Shown: one piece after another, positions 33,506 to 45,249 of the stretch
Numbering within the stretch: position 1 is the first letter of the stretch
Layout: every line of letters starts with the position of its first letter
DNA from: Flaveria trinervia
Taxonomy: Eukaryota > Streptophyta > Magnoliopsida > Asterales > Asteraceae
Direction: 5' to 3'
Length of the DNA: 64,000 nt
Assembly (NCBI GenBank): GCA_025506515.1
Contig: CM046454.1
Span: 67,767,003-67,831,002 of the forward strand
Translations under genes and position numbers: made by a program
The notes under the pieces: model-generated
Databases searched by the model: none
Told to the model about the DNA's origin: nothing
Seen by the model: the letters and a program-made list of their open reading frames with translations, nothing else

Positions 33506-36396
33506 ATGGAAGATCAGTATTTAGCATTCACCACAGGTAGAGATTCACGGATCCAGAATCTATTGCTTCTGGAAAATGAAGTGGGGAATCACAATAAGCC
33601 TCCTAAGCTCATAACGTTAAATGATTATCCATAATGGAAGCAAAGGTTCGAGATCTACCTAAATGGTGTAGACCCAAATCTGTGGGATGCTATAGAGACA
33701 GGGTATAGCATGCCGGTCGGTGCAGATGGAGTTATACTTACCTTAGGAGGCATGACTGATGAACAAAAGGTAAAGTACAATGCAGAGAAAAAGGTGTACG
33801 CTCTGTTAACTCAGTCTATTCCTAAGGATATTTTCCATCAGTTCTCTAAGAACAAGCAAGCAAAGAAGCTATGGGATGCTCTGGAAAAATGGTATGAAAG
33901 GAATGTCTCATTAAAAGCTCTAAAGGCTAAAGCGTTGAAAAATGAGTTTGATAACTTCTCGTCTATAGGAAAGGAGAGCTTGGATGACGTTATAGACCGT
34001 TTCTACCACTTGATGAATGAGCTGCACACTCATGGGGTTGTTACATCCATGGAAGACAAGGTACACTCATGGGGTTGTTACATCCATGGAAGACAAGGTA
34101 CACTCATGGGGTTGTTACATCCATGGAAGACAAGGTATCGAATTTTGCAGATGGATTGCCAGAAAAGTGGGTTTCCTTTGTGTCAAACCTCAGGCAGAAT
34201 GATATGCTAGTGAAGTTAGATATCAATGATTTCATTCTGAAGCTAAGAGAGGAAGAGTTGACGATGAAGTACAGGTCTCAAAAGGCGTCATATGATCAGA
34301 ACCCGTCATTTTACAACTCCACTCCTCAAGAAAAAACATCTGGAGCACCACTTCAAATGATATTCGTATCTAGTTAAGCCGCTCCGTCTCAAGCTACTAC
34401 TTCAGGATCTAACACGTTAGGGTCATAGTGCACCCAACACATAGCACCTGAAGCCAATGTTACGAGATTGAAGACCGAGAATCTCGGTAATGTGACTGTG
34501 GAGGTAGCAAAGGAGCATATAGATCTCCTAGCAGCTGTCGTTCACTCCTATGACGGTCTAGTCGTGGGGAAGATTGGAAACTGCCATCTAGCTGATGAAG
34601 ACTACCAACAAGTAAATGAGACTGAGCTGGAAAGAATGGATATCATGTGGGCATTGGCGAGTGCTGTCCAGAGGGCTAAGAAGTTTGTGAAAAAGACCGG
34701 ACAAAACTTGATTGCCACAAAGGATACAACCTTTGGTGTTGACAAAACCAAAGTGACATGTTTTAACTGTGGAGAGAAGGGGCATTTCAAGCGTGAGTGT
34801 GTGAAGCCCAAGAAGACAGGAAATGGCAATCCGTTCTCGTCCTTCAATCATCAAGATAAACCCACAAGTAGTCCTGCATCATCAAGCAAGGATCCTAAAT
34901 CCTTGACGGCTCATGATGGCCAAGGGCAAGATTGGAGCTTTCGGTTTGTTTCTCCGGTAGAATCCAACATTGCATGCGTTGAGGATTTGGATGACGATTC
35001 TGCAAGCGAAGGAGATATAGCAGTTGAACTAGCGATGTCAAATAATGAAGAAACTGCAAATGTGATCAATCACCTGAATGATGAAGGCTAAAGTTTAACA
35101 TGTTCAGAATCACCTACACAAGAAAATTCAGACTCTGCTATGATGGCTGATTCAACAGAACCTTCTCAGGTAAGTTCCACTAACCAACTTTTCAATAATC
35201 ATGCTTCTTTTGATTGTAATAAATTTAGGGAAAGCATAGATTTGAAACTTGCTAGGTTATTAGATCACAATTATAGCCTAGTAAAGGACTTGCAACTGTG
35301 CACTGAATCAAATCGTATTTTAAAATTAAATGAACACAATTACAAAGAGAAAATAGAACTATTAAATAATCAACTTAGGGAAACTGAAGTTGTGGCTTTT
35401 AACCAAGCTAATGACATTAAGTTCTATCTAAACTCCCTAGAAGAAGCTGAGAAATAAGAAGCAGTTTTGAAAGTCTAAGTAAATTCATTAAAACAAAAAC
35501 TACACAGTTGGACTAGTTCTTCTTACATAGTCTAGCACTTAGTGAGAGAACGAAACAACAGGGAGGGTTTGGGTTACAAAGTGGTACCACCGGCACATGA
35601 GACCATGTTGAATGCTAAAAGCAAACCAATAAATAACAACCTAATCAAGGATCATGTGGTGTCCACTCCTCTTGTAAGTGATCTAGATTCCACAAATAAA
35701 CTAATTGAATCTGTCACTAAACAAATGGAGACCACCTTAAAGTCAAAAGGCAAAATGCCTATCGTTAATCTGGATGAACAAATTGAGAAGGTTAAGTTAA
35801 AGTCTGGTTCAAATACGTCTAATTCAACCCAAAAAGACTAAACAAGTTAACCAAGCACGTGTATCACGTTTAAGTCCAGATAAACAAAAGAGTAAAGATG
35901 TTAAGAAGGTTCAAACAATTAATTTTGCTAAACAAGATAAAACATCATAAAAAGAAGTGTCAAAACTCACACGAGTGTCACACACTTCTCCACATAAACA
36001 GTCATACTAGTATGTCGAAAGTAGATCTTGCTACAACTGTGGAAAGTACGGACACATTGCGTCTAACTGTCCTTCCGATCAGACACCTAGGAAGAAAGTT
36101 GTACTTCATGATCCTAAACCCAGCTCTTCTAAAAGGAGCTCCTTGACTCCACCAAGAAGAGTTAGTGAACATAAAGTTCAAACCATAAGCCAATCATCTA
36201 TTTATCACAAACATGCGTTACACAAAACTGGCTTATGGAAAGAAAAATCTAGTTTAGTGTCGGATAATGAGAACAAGAAATAGAATGATCTTCCCTCACC
36301 CTCAAATGACCAATGGGTGAAATTTATGATGTGTGATTCTTTTGGGTCATCCAAGCCAGTTAAGGCTTAGGTCCCTAACCTTAACTAATGTTTTCA
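33506..36396 (+). pseudogene. Family Y gag, part A (broken)
   Basis: It starts MEDQYLAFTTGRDSRIQNLL with a stop at 33632-33634 (where part B has its own stop a few codons away). The UBN2-like core runs YNAEKKVYALLTQSIPKDIF, LWDALEKWY and NEFDNFSSIGKESLDDVIDR, then hits a 37-bp triplication (34027-34137) that shifts the frame. The CCHC knuckle CFNCGEKGHFKREC (34759-34800) is intact, and a second, CYNCGKYGHIASNC (36029-36070), lies near the C-terminus. A helix-prone stretch (35140-35457) separates them. Several stops occur, as at 34376 and 35089-35091. Confidence 0.82.
34027..34137 (+). repeat. Three perfect 37-bp tandem copies within gag A
   Basis: Copies at 34027-34063, 34064-34100 and 34101-34137 start CACTCATGGGG and end GACAAGGTA. 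They are identical. Part B and the surrounding frame require one copy; the 74 extra bases shift the reading frame. Confidence 0.95.
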
Positions 36397-36408
36397 ATTG
36401 AATGTGCA

Positions 36409-36546
36409 GGGTCTTCGTTATAGTGCAGAAACAAACACTTGGATTATGGATAGCGGAGAATTTTGGCACATGACTGGGAACTGGACACTCCTGTCAAATG
36501 TCAAACAAATAAAAAGAGGTCATGTTTCATTGCTGAAAAAAAGGAG
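36409..36546 (+). pseudogene. Family Y protease N-terminus, part A (truncated at the chimera joint)
   Basis: It reads QGLRYSAETNTWIMDSGEFW then HMTGNWTLLSNVKQIKRGHV, homologous to the part B protease at 39358 on. The active-site DSG is kept, but the usual Ala-Ser-Thr after it is Glu-Phe-Trp. Homology ends near GGAGG at 36541-36546, where leader sequence of part B takes over. Confidence 0.8.
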
Positions 36547-36747
36547 GTAGTCGCATCTGCATTCGTACGATTGAACCATTCGTTCGCAGTGTTCATACGC
36601 ATTAGCTTCATTCGCACGACTGAACCAATCGCTTAGTTCAGCCACACGATTGAACCATTCGCATAGTTCATTCGCACGGATAGCCCAATCGCATCCTTCA
36701 GTCACACCAGTTGACAGTTTGTTTTAGTTGACTTAAAGTTATTCGCC
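36547..36747 (+). other. Family Y leader, part B (5'-truncated)
   Basis: Only the last 200 bases before the second gag remain. It is dense in Y motifs, for example TCGTACGATTGAACC, TCGCACGACTGAACC and TCGCACGGATAGCCC. No LTR or primer site precedes it. Confidence 0.65.
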
Positions 36748-39339
36748 ATGGAAGATCAAATGTCAGCCTTTACTGTTGGGAAGGACTCTAGGATCCAGAA
36801 CCTGCTGTTACTTGAGAGTAAGGTGGGTAATCATAATAAACCACCAAAGCTTTTAACATTAGATGAGTTTCCCCACTAGAAACAACGTTTTGAGATCTAC
36901 CTTAATGGAGTGGATCCGAATCTGTGGGAAGCTATCGAGATTGGGTATAGTACGCCGGTGGGAGCCGATGGAGTAAAGCTAACCTTAGGAGGGATGACAG
37001 ACGCGCAAAAAGTTAAATATAATGCAGAGAAGAGGGTTTATGCATTGATTACACAGTCTATCCCTAAAGACATTTTCCACCAGTACTCAGAGAATAAGCA
37101 GTCCAAGAAACTATGGGATGAGCTGGAAAAGAGGTACGACGGGAATGCGTCGATGAAGGCAATCAAGGCTAAGGAATTAAAGAAGGAATTCGATAACTTC
37201 TCATCGATGGGAAATGAGAGTTTGGACGATGTTATAGATAAATTCTACCATTTGATGAGTGAACTGCATACACATGGGGTGGCTACTACCATGGAAGAGA
37301 AAGTTACTAACTTTGTAGACGGATTGCCGGAAAAGTGGGCTACATTTGTGTCTAACCTGAGACAGAATGGAATGCTGACAAAGCGGGATATAAATGACTT
37401 CATTCTAAAGCTGCGAGAAGAAGCACTTAGGATGAAATACAGAGCTCAGAAGTCTTCGTATACTCAGAATCCAGCTTTGTATAACGCCACGCCTCAAACT
37501 AAGACATCTGGAGCACCTCTCCAGACTGCATTTGTGTCTAGCTCATCGGGTCCTTCACATGCTTTTCCTTCAGGATCAGACACGTCGGGGTCTTCGTGTA
37601 CCCATCATATGGATCTGAAACAAAAGCTACTAGATTGAATACCGAGAACCTCGATAATGTGACGGTAGAAGTAGCTCGACGACACATGGATCTTTTGGCT
37701 GCAGTGGTTCATTCTTATGATGGACTTGTTGTTGGGAAAATTGGAAACTATCATCTGGCAGACGAGGACTACGAGCAGGTGGACGAAATGGAACTTGAGA
37801 GAATGGACATAATGTGGGCCTTAGCTAGTGCTGTCCGGAGAGCGAAGAAGTTTGTAAAAAAGACCGGACAGAGCTTGGTAGCTACTAAGGATACCACATT
37901 TGGCTTTGATAAGAGCAAAGTGACCTGCTATAACTGTGGGGAGAAGGGGAACTTCAAGAGAGAATTTGTTAAGCCTAAGAAGACGGGCAACGGGAACCCA
38001 TTTTCATCTCTCACCCGTCCAGACAAGCAAGCTACTAGTTCTACTTCATCAAGCAAGGATCCAAAAGCTTTAACTGCTCATGATGATGAAGGACAGGACT
38101 GGAGCTTTAGGTTTGTCTCTCCAGGGGAATCAAACATTGCAAGTGTAGAAGACTTTGATGATGATTCTGCAAGTGAAGGAGATCTAGCAGTTTATATGGC
38201 GATGTCTAATATTGAAGAGACAATTGCATCTGAGGTCAGCTACAAGCCTAAAGAGGAGACTACCAGAGCAAAGACAGAATCACCAGAACCAGAGACATCT
38301 AATGCTGCATTGATGGCTAATGCTTCTGACCCAACTCAGGTAAGTACCACTGATCAAAAGTTTGATAATCATGCTTGTTCTGATTGTAATACATTTAGAA
38401 ATAGCATAGATGAGAAATTTGCTAGGTTATTAGATCATAATGATAACTTGGTAAAAGATTTACAACTGTGCACTGAGGCGAATAGAGTATTAAAACAAAA
38501 TGAGCATAGTTACAAAGAAAAGATAGACCTTTTGACTAAATAGCTTAGGGAAACCGAAGTAGTTGCATTTAACCAAGCTAATGATATTAGGTACTATCTA
38601 AACTCCCTAGGTACTGTCTACTCCTCTTGTTAGTGATCCAGATTCCTTATGTTCAACCATTGACTCTGGAAACAAACAAAAGGAGGCCACGTCAAAGGCT
38701 AAGGGTAAATTGCCTTGTGCTAATCTGGAAAAAGAGTTTGAAAAGTTTAACTTAAAGTTAGGGTCAAACATAGTCAAATCAGAACCTAACAGGAGTTCAA
38801 CTAGTCAAAAACCAGTTAACCAAAAGGAAAAGGTATTAAACATGTTAAAACAGTTAACTCTGTTAAACAAAGGAAGAACATCAAAAGAACCAGAGTCAAA
38901 ACCTAAAGTTAGTGATGTTACTAGTGTGTCACACACGTCTCCCCAAAGAAAGTTTAATCATAAAGTTGATAGCAGGTCATGCTACAACTGTGGGGAATGT
39001 GGAGACATTGCTTCCTATTGCTTTCTTTATCAGACACCTAGGAAAAAGATTGAACTTAAGGACCGAAAACCTAGGTCCTCTAAGAGGAGTTCTTTAACTC
39101 CACCTAGAAGAACTAGTGTACATAAAGTTCAACCCGTTAGCCAGTCGACTATGTATCACAAACAGGCATTGCACAAATCTGGCTTATGGAAAAAGAAGTC
39201 AACCTTTGTGTCTGATGATGATGACAAGAAGGAACCTGGGCTACCCTCACCCTCTAAGGGTCAATGGGTTGAATTTATGATATATGATGCCTCTGGGAAA
39301 CCCAAGCCAGTAAAGGCTTGGGTTCCTAACCTAAACTAA
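36748..39339 (+). pseudogene. Family Y gag, part B (broken)
   Basis: Begins MEDQMSAFTVGKDSRIQNLL; a TAG at 36877-36879 replaces a Trp or similar. The core 36910-37638 is open (YNAEKRVYALITQSIPKDIF, FDNFSSMGNESLDDVIDKF), followed by a frameshift near 37600 and 37596-38543 in the next frame. The first knuckle is ruined: CYNCGEKGNFKREF (37926-37967) has Asn for His and Phe for the last Cys. The second knuckle, CYNCGECGDIASYC (38980-39021), has Asp for His. A stop at 38541-38543 and a short deletion near 38610 follow. The end, 38710-39339, reads KPVKAWVPNLN. Confidence 0.85.
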
Positions 39340-39348
39340 TCCTTTACC

Positions 39349-39897
39349 TTGTATGTGCAGGGTGTTCGCTATAGTGCTGAAACTAACACGTGGATTATAG
39401 ACAGCGGAGCTTCCACGCACATGACAGGAAACAGGGCTCTTTTATCAAACGTCAAGCAAATTAAAGGAGGGCATGTTTCGTTTGTTGGAAACAAGGGAGG
39501 TTATATCACAGCTCAGGGAGAAGTGGGAAATCAGAATGTTAAGTTTGATAAGGTGAACTATGTTCAACAACTTCAAAATAACTTACTCTCTGTTTCCCAA
39601 ATCTGCGATAAGGGATTTAAAGTCATCTTCGACGACAAGAAGTGTTACGTGCTCAAGAAAGATTATGTGATCCCAGAAGACAAAGTTTTGATGACGGCTT
39701 CAAGATATAAAGACCTTTGTGTTTTGGATATGTCAACAGTTGCTACAACAGATCAGGAGGTTCAATGTTTTTTATCTAAAGCTACTGAGAAGGATTCCAT
39801 CTCCTGGCATAGGAGAATGGGACACATTAGTCAAAGGAAGATGAGTCACTTGATTCAGAAGGATCTGGTGAGAGGAGTTAATGTCAAGAACTTCTAG
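39349..39897 (+). pseudogene. Family Y protease and GAG-pre-integrase region
   Basis: An open 182-codon segment. The aspartic protease site DSGASTHMTGN (39400 on) looks intact, followed by the flap-like NVKFDKVNYVQQLQNNLLSV and ISQICDKGF patterns of copia. The GAG-pre-integrase part has SWHRRMGHISQRKMSHL at about 39800-39850. A TAG at 39895-39897 ends it and replaces a residue between Phe and Leu, before CVACKKGKQTKKSH. Upstream, gag ends 10 bases earlier in another frame, so the gag/pol boundary here lies at about 39340. Confidence 0.85.
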
Positions 39898-40800
39898 CTT
39901 CCTGATTTTTGTGTAGCTTGTAAGAAAGGCAAACAAACGAAGAAGTCTCATAAGGAAAAGAAAAATCATTCAATAGAACTTCCTCTTGAACTTCTTCACA
40001 TGGATCTGTTTGGTCCAGTCAGTACAAAGAGCATAGGAGGCGACTTGTACTGTTTAGTGGTTACTGATGACTACTAAAGGTTCTTGTGGGTAATGTTTCT
40101 GAAGTCCAAATCAGAAACATTTGAGTCCTTCAAGGAGTTAGTAACCACATTGGAATCTCTCTACAAGTGAAAGGTTAGACAAGTACGCTCAGACAACGGG
40201 ACGGAATTCAAGAACCAGTGGATGGAGGCTTACTGCAAGGAAAAGGGTATTGTACATCAATTCACTTCTGTCTACACGCCTTAGATGAATGGTGTTGCTG
40301 AGCGAAAGAACAGAAGCTTGATTGAGACAGCACGAACTATGCTGGCAGACTCGAAATTGCCTATCCAATTTTGGAATGAGGCAGTTGCTAATGCATGTTA
40401 TACACTGAATCGAGTTCTGATCGTCAAGCGTCACAGCAAGACATGTTACGAGCTACTACAAAGACATAAACGAATCTGGATTATCTCGAACCATTTGGCG
40501 CACCGTGCACACTTCTGAAGAAAACACAAGAAGGAAAATTCAGCGAGAAGGCGGATGAAGGAATCTTTCTAGGGTACAACATTCGAACAAGAGGGTTTAC
40601 AACAACTCAACGGGTCTAGTAGAAGTGTGGTGTAATGTTAACGTTCAGCGATATACCACACCACCTACTGGCAAAGGACCTGCCTATTTCTTCGACTATG
40701 ATGGATTCTTCAAGTCCTTCAACATCGCTCTCTATCCCTCGGATGACGAGTTAGCTACACGGATGATGTATGATATATGAATACACTAACAACAAGCTCA
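39898..40800 (+). pseudogene. Family Y integrase (broken, triad still readable)
   Basis: CVACKKGKQTKKSHKEK holds the Zn-binding Cys pair. The triad is legible: Asp in LLHMDLFGPV (40003-40005), Asp in VRSDNGTEF (40192-40194) and Glu in NGVAERKNR (40300-40302), 36 codons after the second Asp. Stops at 40075, 40168 and 40282 interrupt the core. A frameshift near 40460 ends the readable region at SKTCYELL. The rest up to 40800 is degenerate integrase C-terminus and includes an internal AGGGGGAG at 40824-40831. Confidence 0.85.
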
Positions 40801-41142
40801 CTGGGAGGATCATCTACTCAGTCAGGGGGAGTAGTCGACGAAAGTGACTCCTCCTCTTAAGATGAAGCTGAAGAAGATGACCAGAACAGTCAGGAGGAAC
40901 AAGTTCCTGTTCCTGAAAGTCCACAAGCATCTACCAGTGATGTATCTTCGACTTCGGAGCCTCAAACTCCAACTACCTCAGCTGCAGAACCAAATGTTCA
41001 TAATCTTGGCTCTGAGGTAGTTGTTCCTACTACTCCAGGATCACGACTAAATGTCTATCATCCCCTAAACAATGTCATTGGGGATGTCAGCTCAGAAGTA
41101 CAAACCCGAAATCAGCTATACTCAGCTGATTACGCCTCAGTT

Positions 41143-42242
41143 ATGGAAAAGGGATATATTGATGATGGTGCTTATCGGTGTTTTGTCTCACAGTTTGAGC
41201 CGAAATACGTCCGTGATGCACTAAATGACGAGGCGTGGGTGAGTGCCATGCAAGAAGAACTTCTGCAGTTCAAGAAGCTAGGTGTATGGACTCTAGTTGA
41301 TAGACCTAAAGGTACTAAGGTCATTGGCACCAAATGGGTCTTAAAATGCAAGAAAGATGACCAAGGAGTCATTATCAGGAACAAGGCTCGATTGGTGGTT
41401 CAAGGATTTCGCCAAGTCGCATCGTTAGTGCCTATGCATCGTACATGAAGATTAAAGTATACCAATTAGATGTGAAGAGTGCATTCCTTCATGGGGAAAT
41501 CAGAGAAACAGTCTATGTTAGTCAACCCGAGGGATTTGAAGATCCCTATCATCGGGATAGAGTTTACAAATTCGACAAGGCTTTATACGGGCTTCATCAA
41601 GCTCCAAGAGCTTGGTATGAGAAACTCTCAACTCATCTTGAGAAACACGGCTTTCGCAGGGGAGTCATTGACTGCACACTGTTCATCAAAGAAAAAGGTG
41701 GCGACCTACTGCTCGTACAGATCTATGTCGATGACATAATCTTCGGTTCAAAGAACGAAGAGTTATGCAAAGAATTTGAAGCAGTTATGAAGAAAGAATT
41801 TGAGATGAGTGCTATGGGGGAGATGAAGTTCTTTCTCGGGTTACAGGTGGATGAGACTCCAAATAGGATATTTCTACATCAGACCAAGTATGTAGGAGAC
41901 ATTCTCAGTCGTTTTGACATGGAGAATGCTTCTGCTACTGGGACTCCACTTGCTACGAATCACGATATAGCACCTGATGAAAATGGAGATCTTGTAGATG
42001 CCACAATCTACCGAGGAATGATTGGATCCCTCATGTATCTCACTGCCTCAAGACCTGATATCATGTATGCTACATGTTTATGTTCTAGATATCAGGCTAA
42101 GCCTAAGGTCAACCATCTGATCGGGGTCAAGAGGATATTTCATTATTTGAAGGGTACACCCACACTTGGGTTGTGGTATCCTCAAGATGATGACTTTGAA
42201 CTCACGCGTATAGTGACTCGGATTACGGGGGCTGTAAGATGA
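41143..42242 (+). pseudogene. Family Y reverse transcriptase (internal deletion)
   Basis: 41143-41448 encodes the lead-in (AWVSAMQEELLQFKKLGVWT, GTKWVLKCKKDDQGVIIRNK). After VVQGFRQ a deletion removes the expected Y-D-E-V/T-F-A-P-V-A-R stretch and shifts the frame; the text resumes at YASYMKIKVYQ. 41445-42242 keeps LDVKSAFLHGEI with the catalytic Asp, YGLHQAPRAWYE, QIYVDDIIFGSKNEEL and SAMGEMKFFLGLQVDE. It ends near 42185 where a frameshift precedes RNase H. Confidence 0.9.
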
Positions 42243-42694
42243 ATTACAAGTCTACATCAGCAGGGTGTCAATTCTTTGGGAGAAGATTAGTTACCTGGCA
42301 GTGTAAGAAGCAGACATCGGTTGCATTGTCAACCTGTGAAGCCGAATACGCTGTTGCTGCAAACTGCTGTTCACAAATCATCTGGATTCAACAGCAAATG
42401 CGGGATTACGGTTTAAAGTTTTCTTCTACTCCTATTTTTGTTGATAACTCTACTGCAATTGCAGTAACTAAAACTCCGGTCCAACATCCAAAGACCAAAC
42501 ATATCGGTATTAAACACCATTTCATAAGAGATTGTTTTGAAAAGAACTTAATTGATATGGTAAAAATTAATACTGATTTTCAACGCGCTGACCTCTATAC
42601 TAAAGCCTTTGATAAACCATATTTTCAATATCTGCTAAAGGTCAACGGCGTTAAAAAGCAAAGTGATGTTATTCCTGATGATGATCATGTGTAG
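42239..42694 (+). pseudogene. Family Y RNase H
   Basis: An open 151-codon segment: STSAGCQFFGRRLVTWQCKK, then STCEAEYAVAANCCSQIIWI, FVDNSTAIAVTKTPVQHPKT and HHFIRDCFEKNLIDM. It ends DDDHV with a stop at 42692-42694. The start of RNase H (the D-S/T-D-Y-A-G segment) is in the previous frame, where 42200-42240 reads DSDYGGCK across the frameshift. Confidence 0.85.
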
Positions 42695-45249
42695 TCCGAT
42701 GTAGCTTAGTAATTCTTTCATTTTATTTTACTGTATTTGATTAATTTAGTCCGTGTTACACTTAAACTCATGGTATTCTGCTGTTTATTAAAATCTTAAA
42801 ATAATTAAACCAGTTATGATGTTAGTATTTTAGGGGGAGAATAAGTCAGCAAGTAACATTATTAAAAAAATAAATAAATAAATAAATAAATAAGAAAAAA
42901 TGGGAGACGAGAGAGAAGAGTGGAAAGCTGATATAAGGTAGATCGTATCTATGATACCGATTCAAACCCTTTGGAATATGATAGTACACAGGAACAAATC
43001 AAGAGGGACTTTAAAATTTAACTTAGAAAGATGCAAAAATTCAAAGTATAAGTTTGTGTAGTCTAAGCAATACAAAAAGGAAAGATGATAGAAAAACTGG
43101 TAACTATAAAGGTAACACACAGAGAGTAGACCTAGAGGTTGCTAGATCACAATGATATGTCGGTAGATTCAACACAATAGATGAGAAGACCTGACTGGTG
43201 ATTCCAAGATCAAACTAAGTTGTTCAACTGACTGTGGGCTTCATCTTATCACTAGTTAACACAATCAACAATATTCCAATAAGGGGTAATGAACAAGTAA
43301 ACGCCACAAATGTATGCGGATGACCATTTTTAGAGCAAAGCACGAAAAAATTGAAAAAATGCTATCAAGCTAATGACTTATGTTGTTGGTGCATTTTGTG
43401 CAAAAGAAAATCAAGCTGCTCTAACAAGGAGATAGGTTGTGTGCCTCTCTGCTGTGCGATGGCACTGACCTGAGGATAAGCATAACCTAGATGTTCTAGA
43501 ATTCACTGTTGTTTGCCGCCTCTCTGTTGTGCGATGGCACTGACCTGAGGATTGGCTTCTCTTTGAAATCTCTAAGAATAGTCTCTTCTTGCAAAAATAC
43601 CCGTAGACCGCTCAAAAGCTCCCGAGGATGTTGATTACCATATAAGTGTGGGATCCACATATGTTAGTTTAAATAATTAACCTAAATCTATCACCAATCT
43701 GTGTCAAAAGTCTGTGTATGGATTTAAGAGGAAAAATATACTGACAATTAGTGTGGCTGCAATTGACTTGCCTGTATGATTCCAAAAGTTGCTACCGACT
43801 CTGGATGAAAACAAAGAATAGAGCATCAAAAGATTTTGACAACAAGTCCCAAATGATTTGACTTGCCTGTATGATTCCAAAATTGAATTGGTCCAAGTGT
43901 GGAAATCTAAGTTGAAGCTGCCTATTCCGGAACCAAATCCCATAGATTTCTATCTTAGGATTTGTCTCTTACAAAAAGCCAAAAACAAGCTTTTATGTTT
44001 GGTATGTAATTTAGCTTTTTTATTATTATTCACTTAGTCTCTTAGTTTTGTTTGTGTGCTGGACTACATGATGAAAATCGGTAAGGGATCAACTTACTAA
44101 AAGGGTCATGTCTGAGATGACCACATGAGTTTTTCAAAGTTTAATGCAGTCACGTCTGAGGTGACAAAGTGTTTAAAAGAGTCACGTGTGAAGTGACTAT
44201 ATTGGTTAAAATGTTTATGTCTGATATGATCAATAGCTCATAATGTTAATCTCAAAAGTTAAAAGGGTTTAATTGGTAAGAAATGCAGGAAATGTCATAA
44301 CTATGACCCATTCGCACGAATGGACCATTAGAATGTACTTAGCATACAAATGAGAGCCATTCGTATGAATGGAACATAAGATGGACCATTCAATCGAATG
44401 GCCCATACGATTGACTCAATCGGATGTTTAAGAGTGAATGAATGGGTAGGTCGCATGACTGAGCTCCAATCGGACGACTGAATGGGGCGACTGAATCAAT
44501 CGCACGACTGAGACACAATCGCCCGTATGAAACATGCGTATGAGCCTAGTCGTACGATTGAATTCAGGGTTAGTATAAATAGAGAGTGAGTCGGTCGCAG
44601 AGAATCACCACTCTCAAAATTACCCTAAATCGCACGACTAAAGTTACGCTGCCAAAATTTCGTTTGATCACTACAAACCCTTGATTCTCACATACTGACC
44701 ATTTGCATTGATTCTATAGGTAATCTGCGGTGCCAACACTCTATCAAATCATTCAATTTGCCACTAATTATGAACAATCGAACTCGTTAGAAAAACCGTG
44801 TCTTGTGTGGCAAAATACCCCAACTAAACGACGTAAACAAATGAAATTAAAGGTGTTAGTTGTTAAACTAATGGATTACGAGTCTAATGTACCAGAACAC
44901 GAAGTTTAAAACTCAAAATTGGTGAAAACTTGAATTTGAATTGAGCGGACAGAAAGACATGCAAATGGACAGGTTAATGAGCTTGAGTCGCACGACTGAA
45001 GAGTGCGACTAGCGTAATCGCACAACTGAACTATGCGTATTGAGTTCAGTCGCACGACTGGTGTAAACGCAGGAGGCTACATGCGCATGAGTCCAGTCGC
45101 ACACTCAGTCGTACGTATGGAGTCATTCGCACGACTGAATCCTAGTCGCACAGCCTCATTCGGATGACAGAAAAGAATTGTGTTCAAATCCATGTGTTTC
45201 ATGACATTCTTAACAATGGGTACTAATGTTTACTTTCCTTGTGTAACAG
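42695..45249 (+). promoter_or_regulatory. Family Y pol-aORF spacer (2.5 kb) with motif arrays
   Basis: No open frame. An internal polypurine tract TAGGGGGAGA sits at 42831-42840. Direct repeats of about 35 bp (43443-43477 and 43518-43552) and 25 bp (43763-43787 and 43858-43882) occur in the middle. From 44300 the Y motifs appear in force (TCGCACGACTGA), then TATAAATAGAG at 44574-44584, then a second motif cluster at 44980-45150. A possible intron runs from GGTAATC at 44720 to TGTAACAG at 45249, just before the aORF ATG. I infer a promoter and spliced leader for the aORF. Confidence 0.45.
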
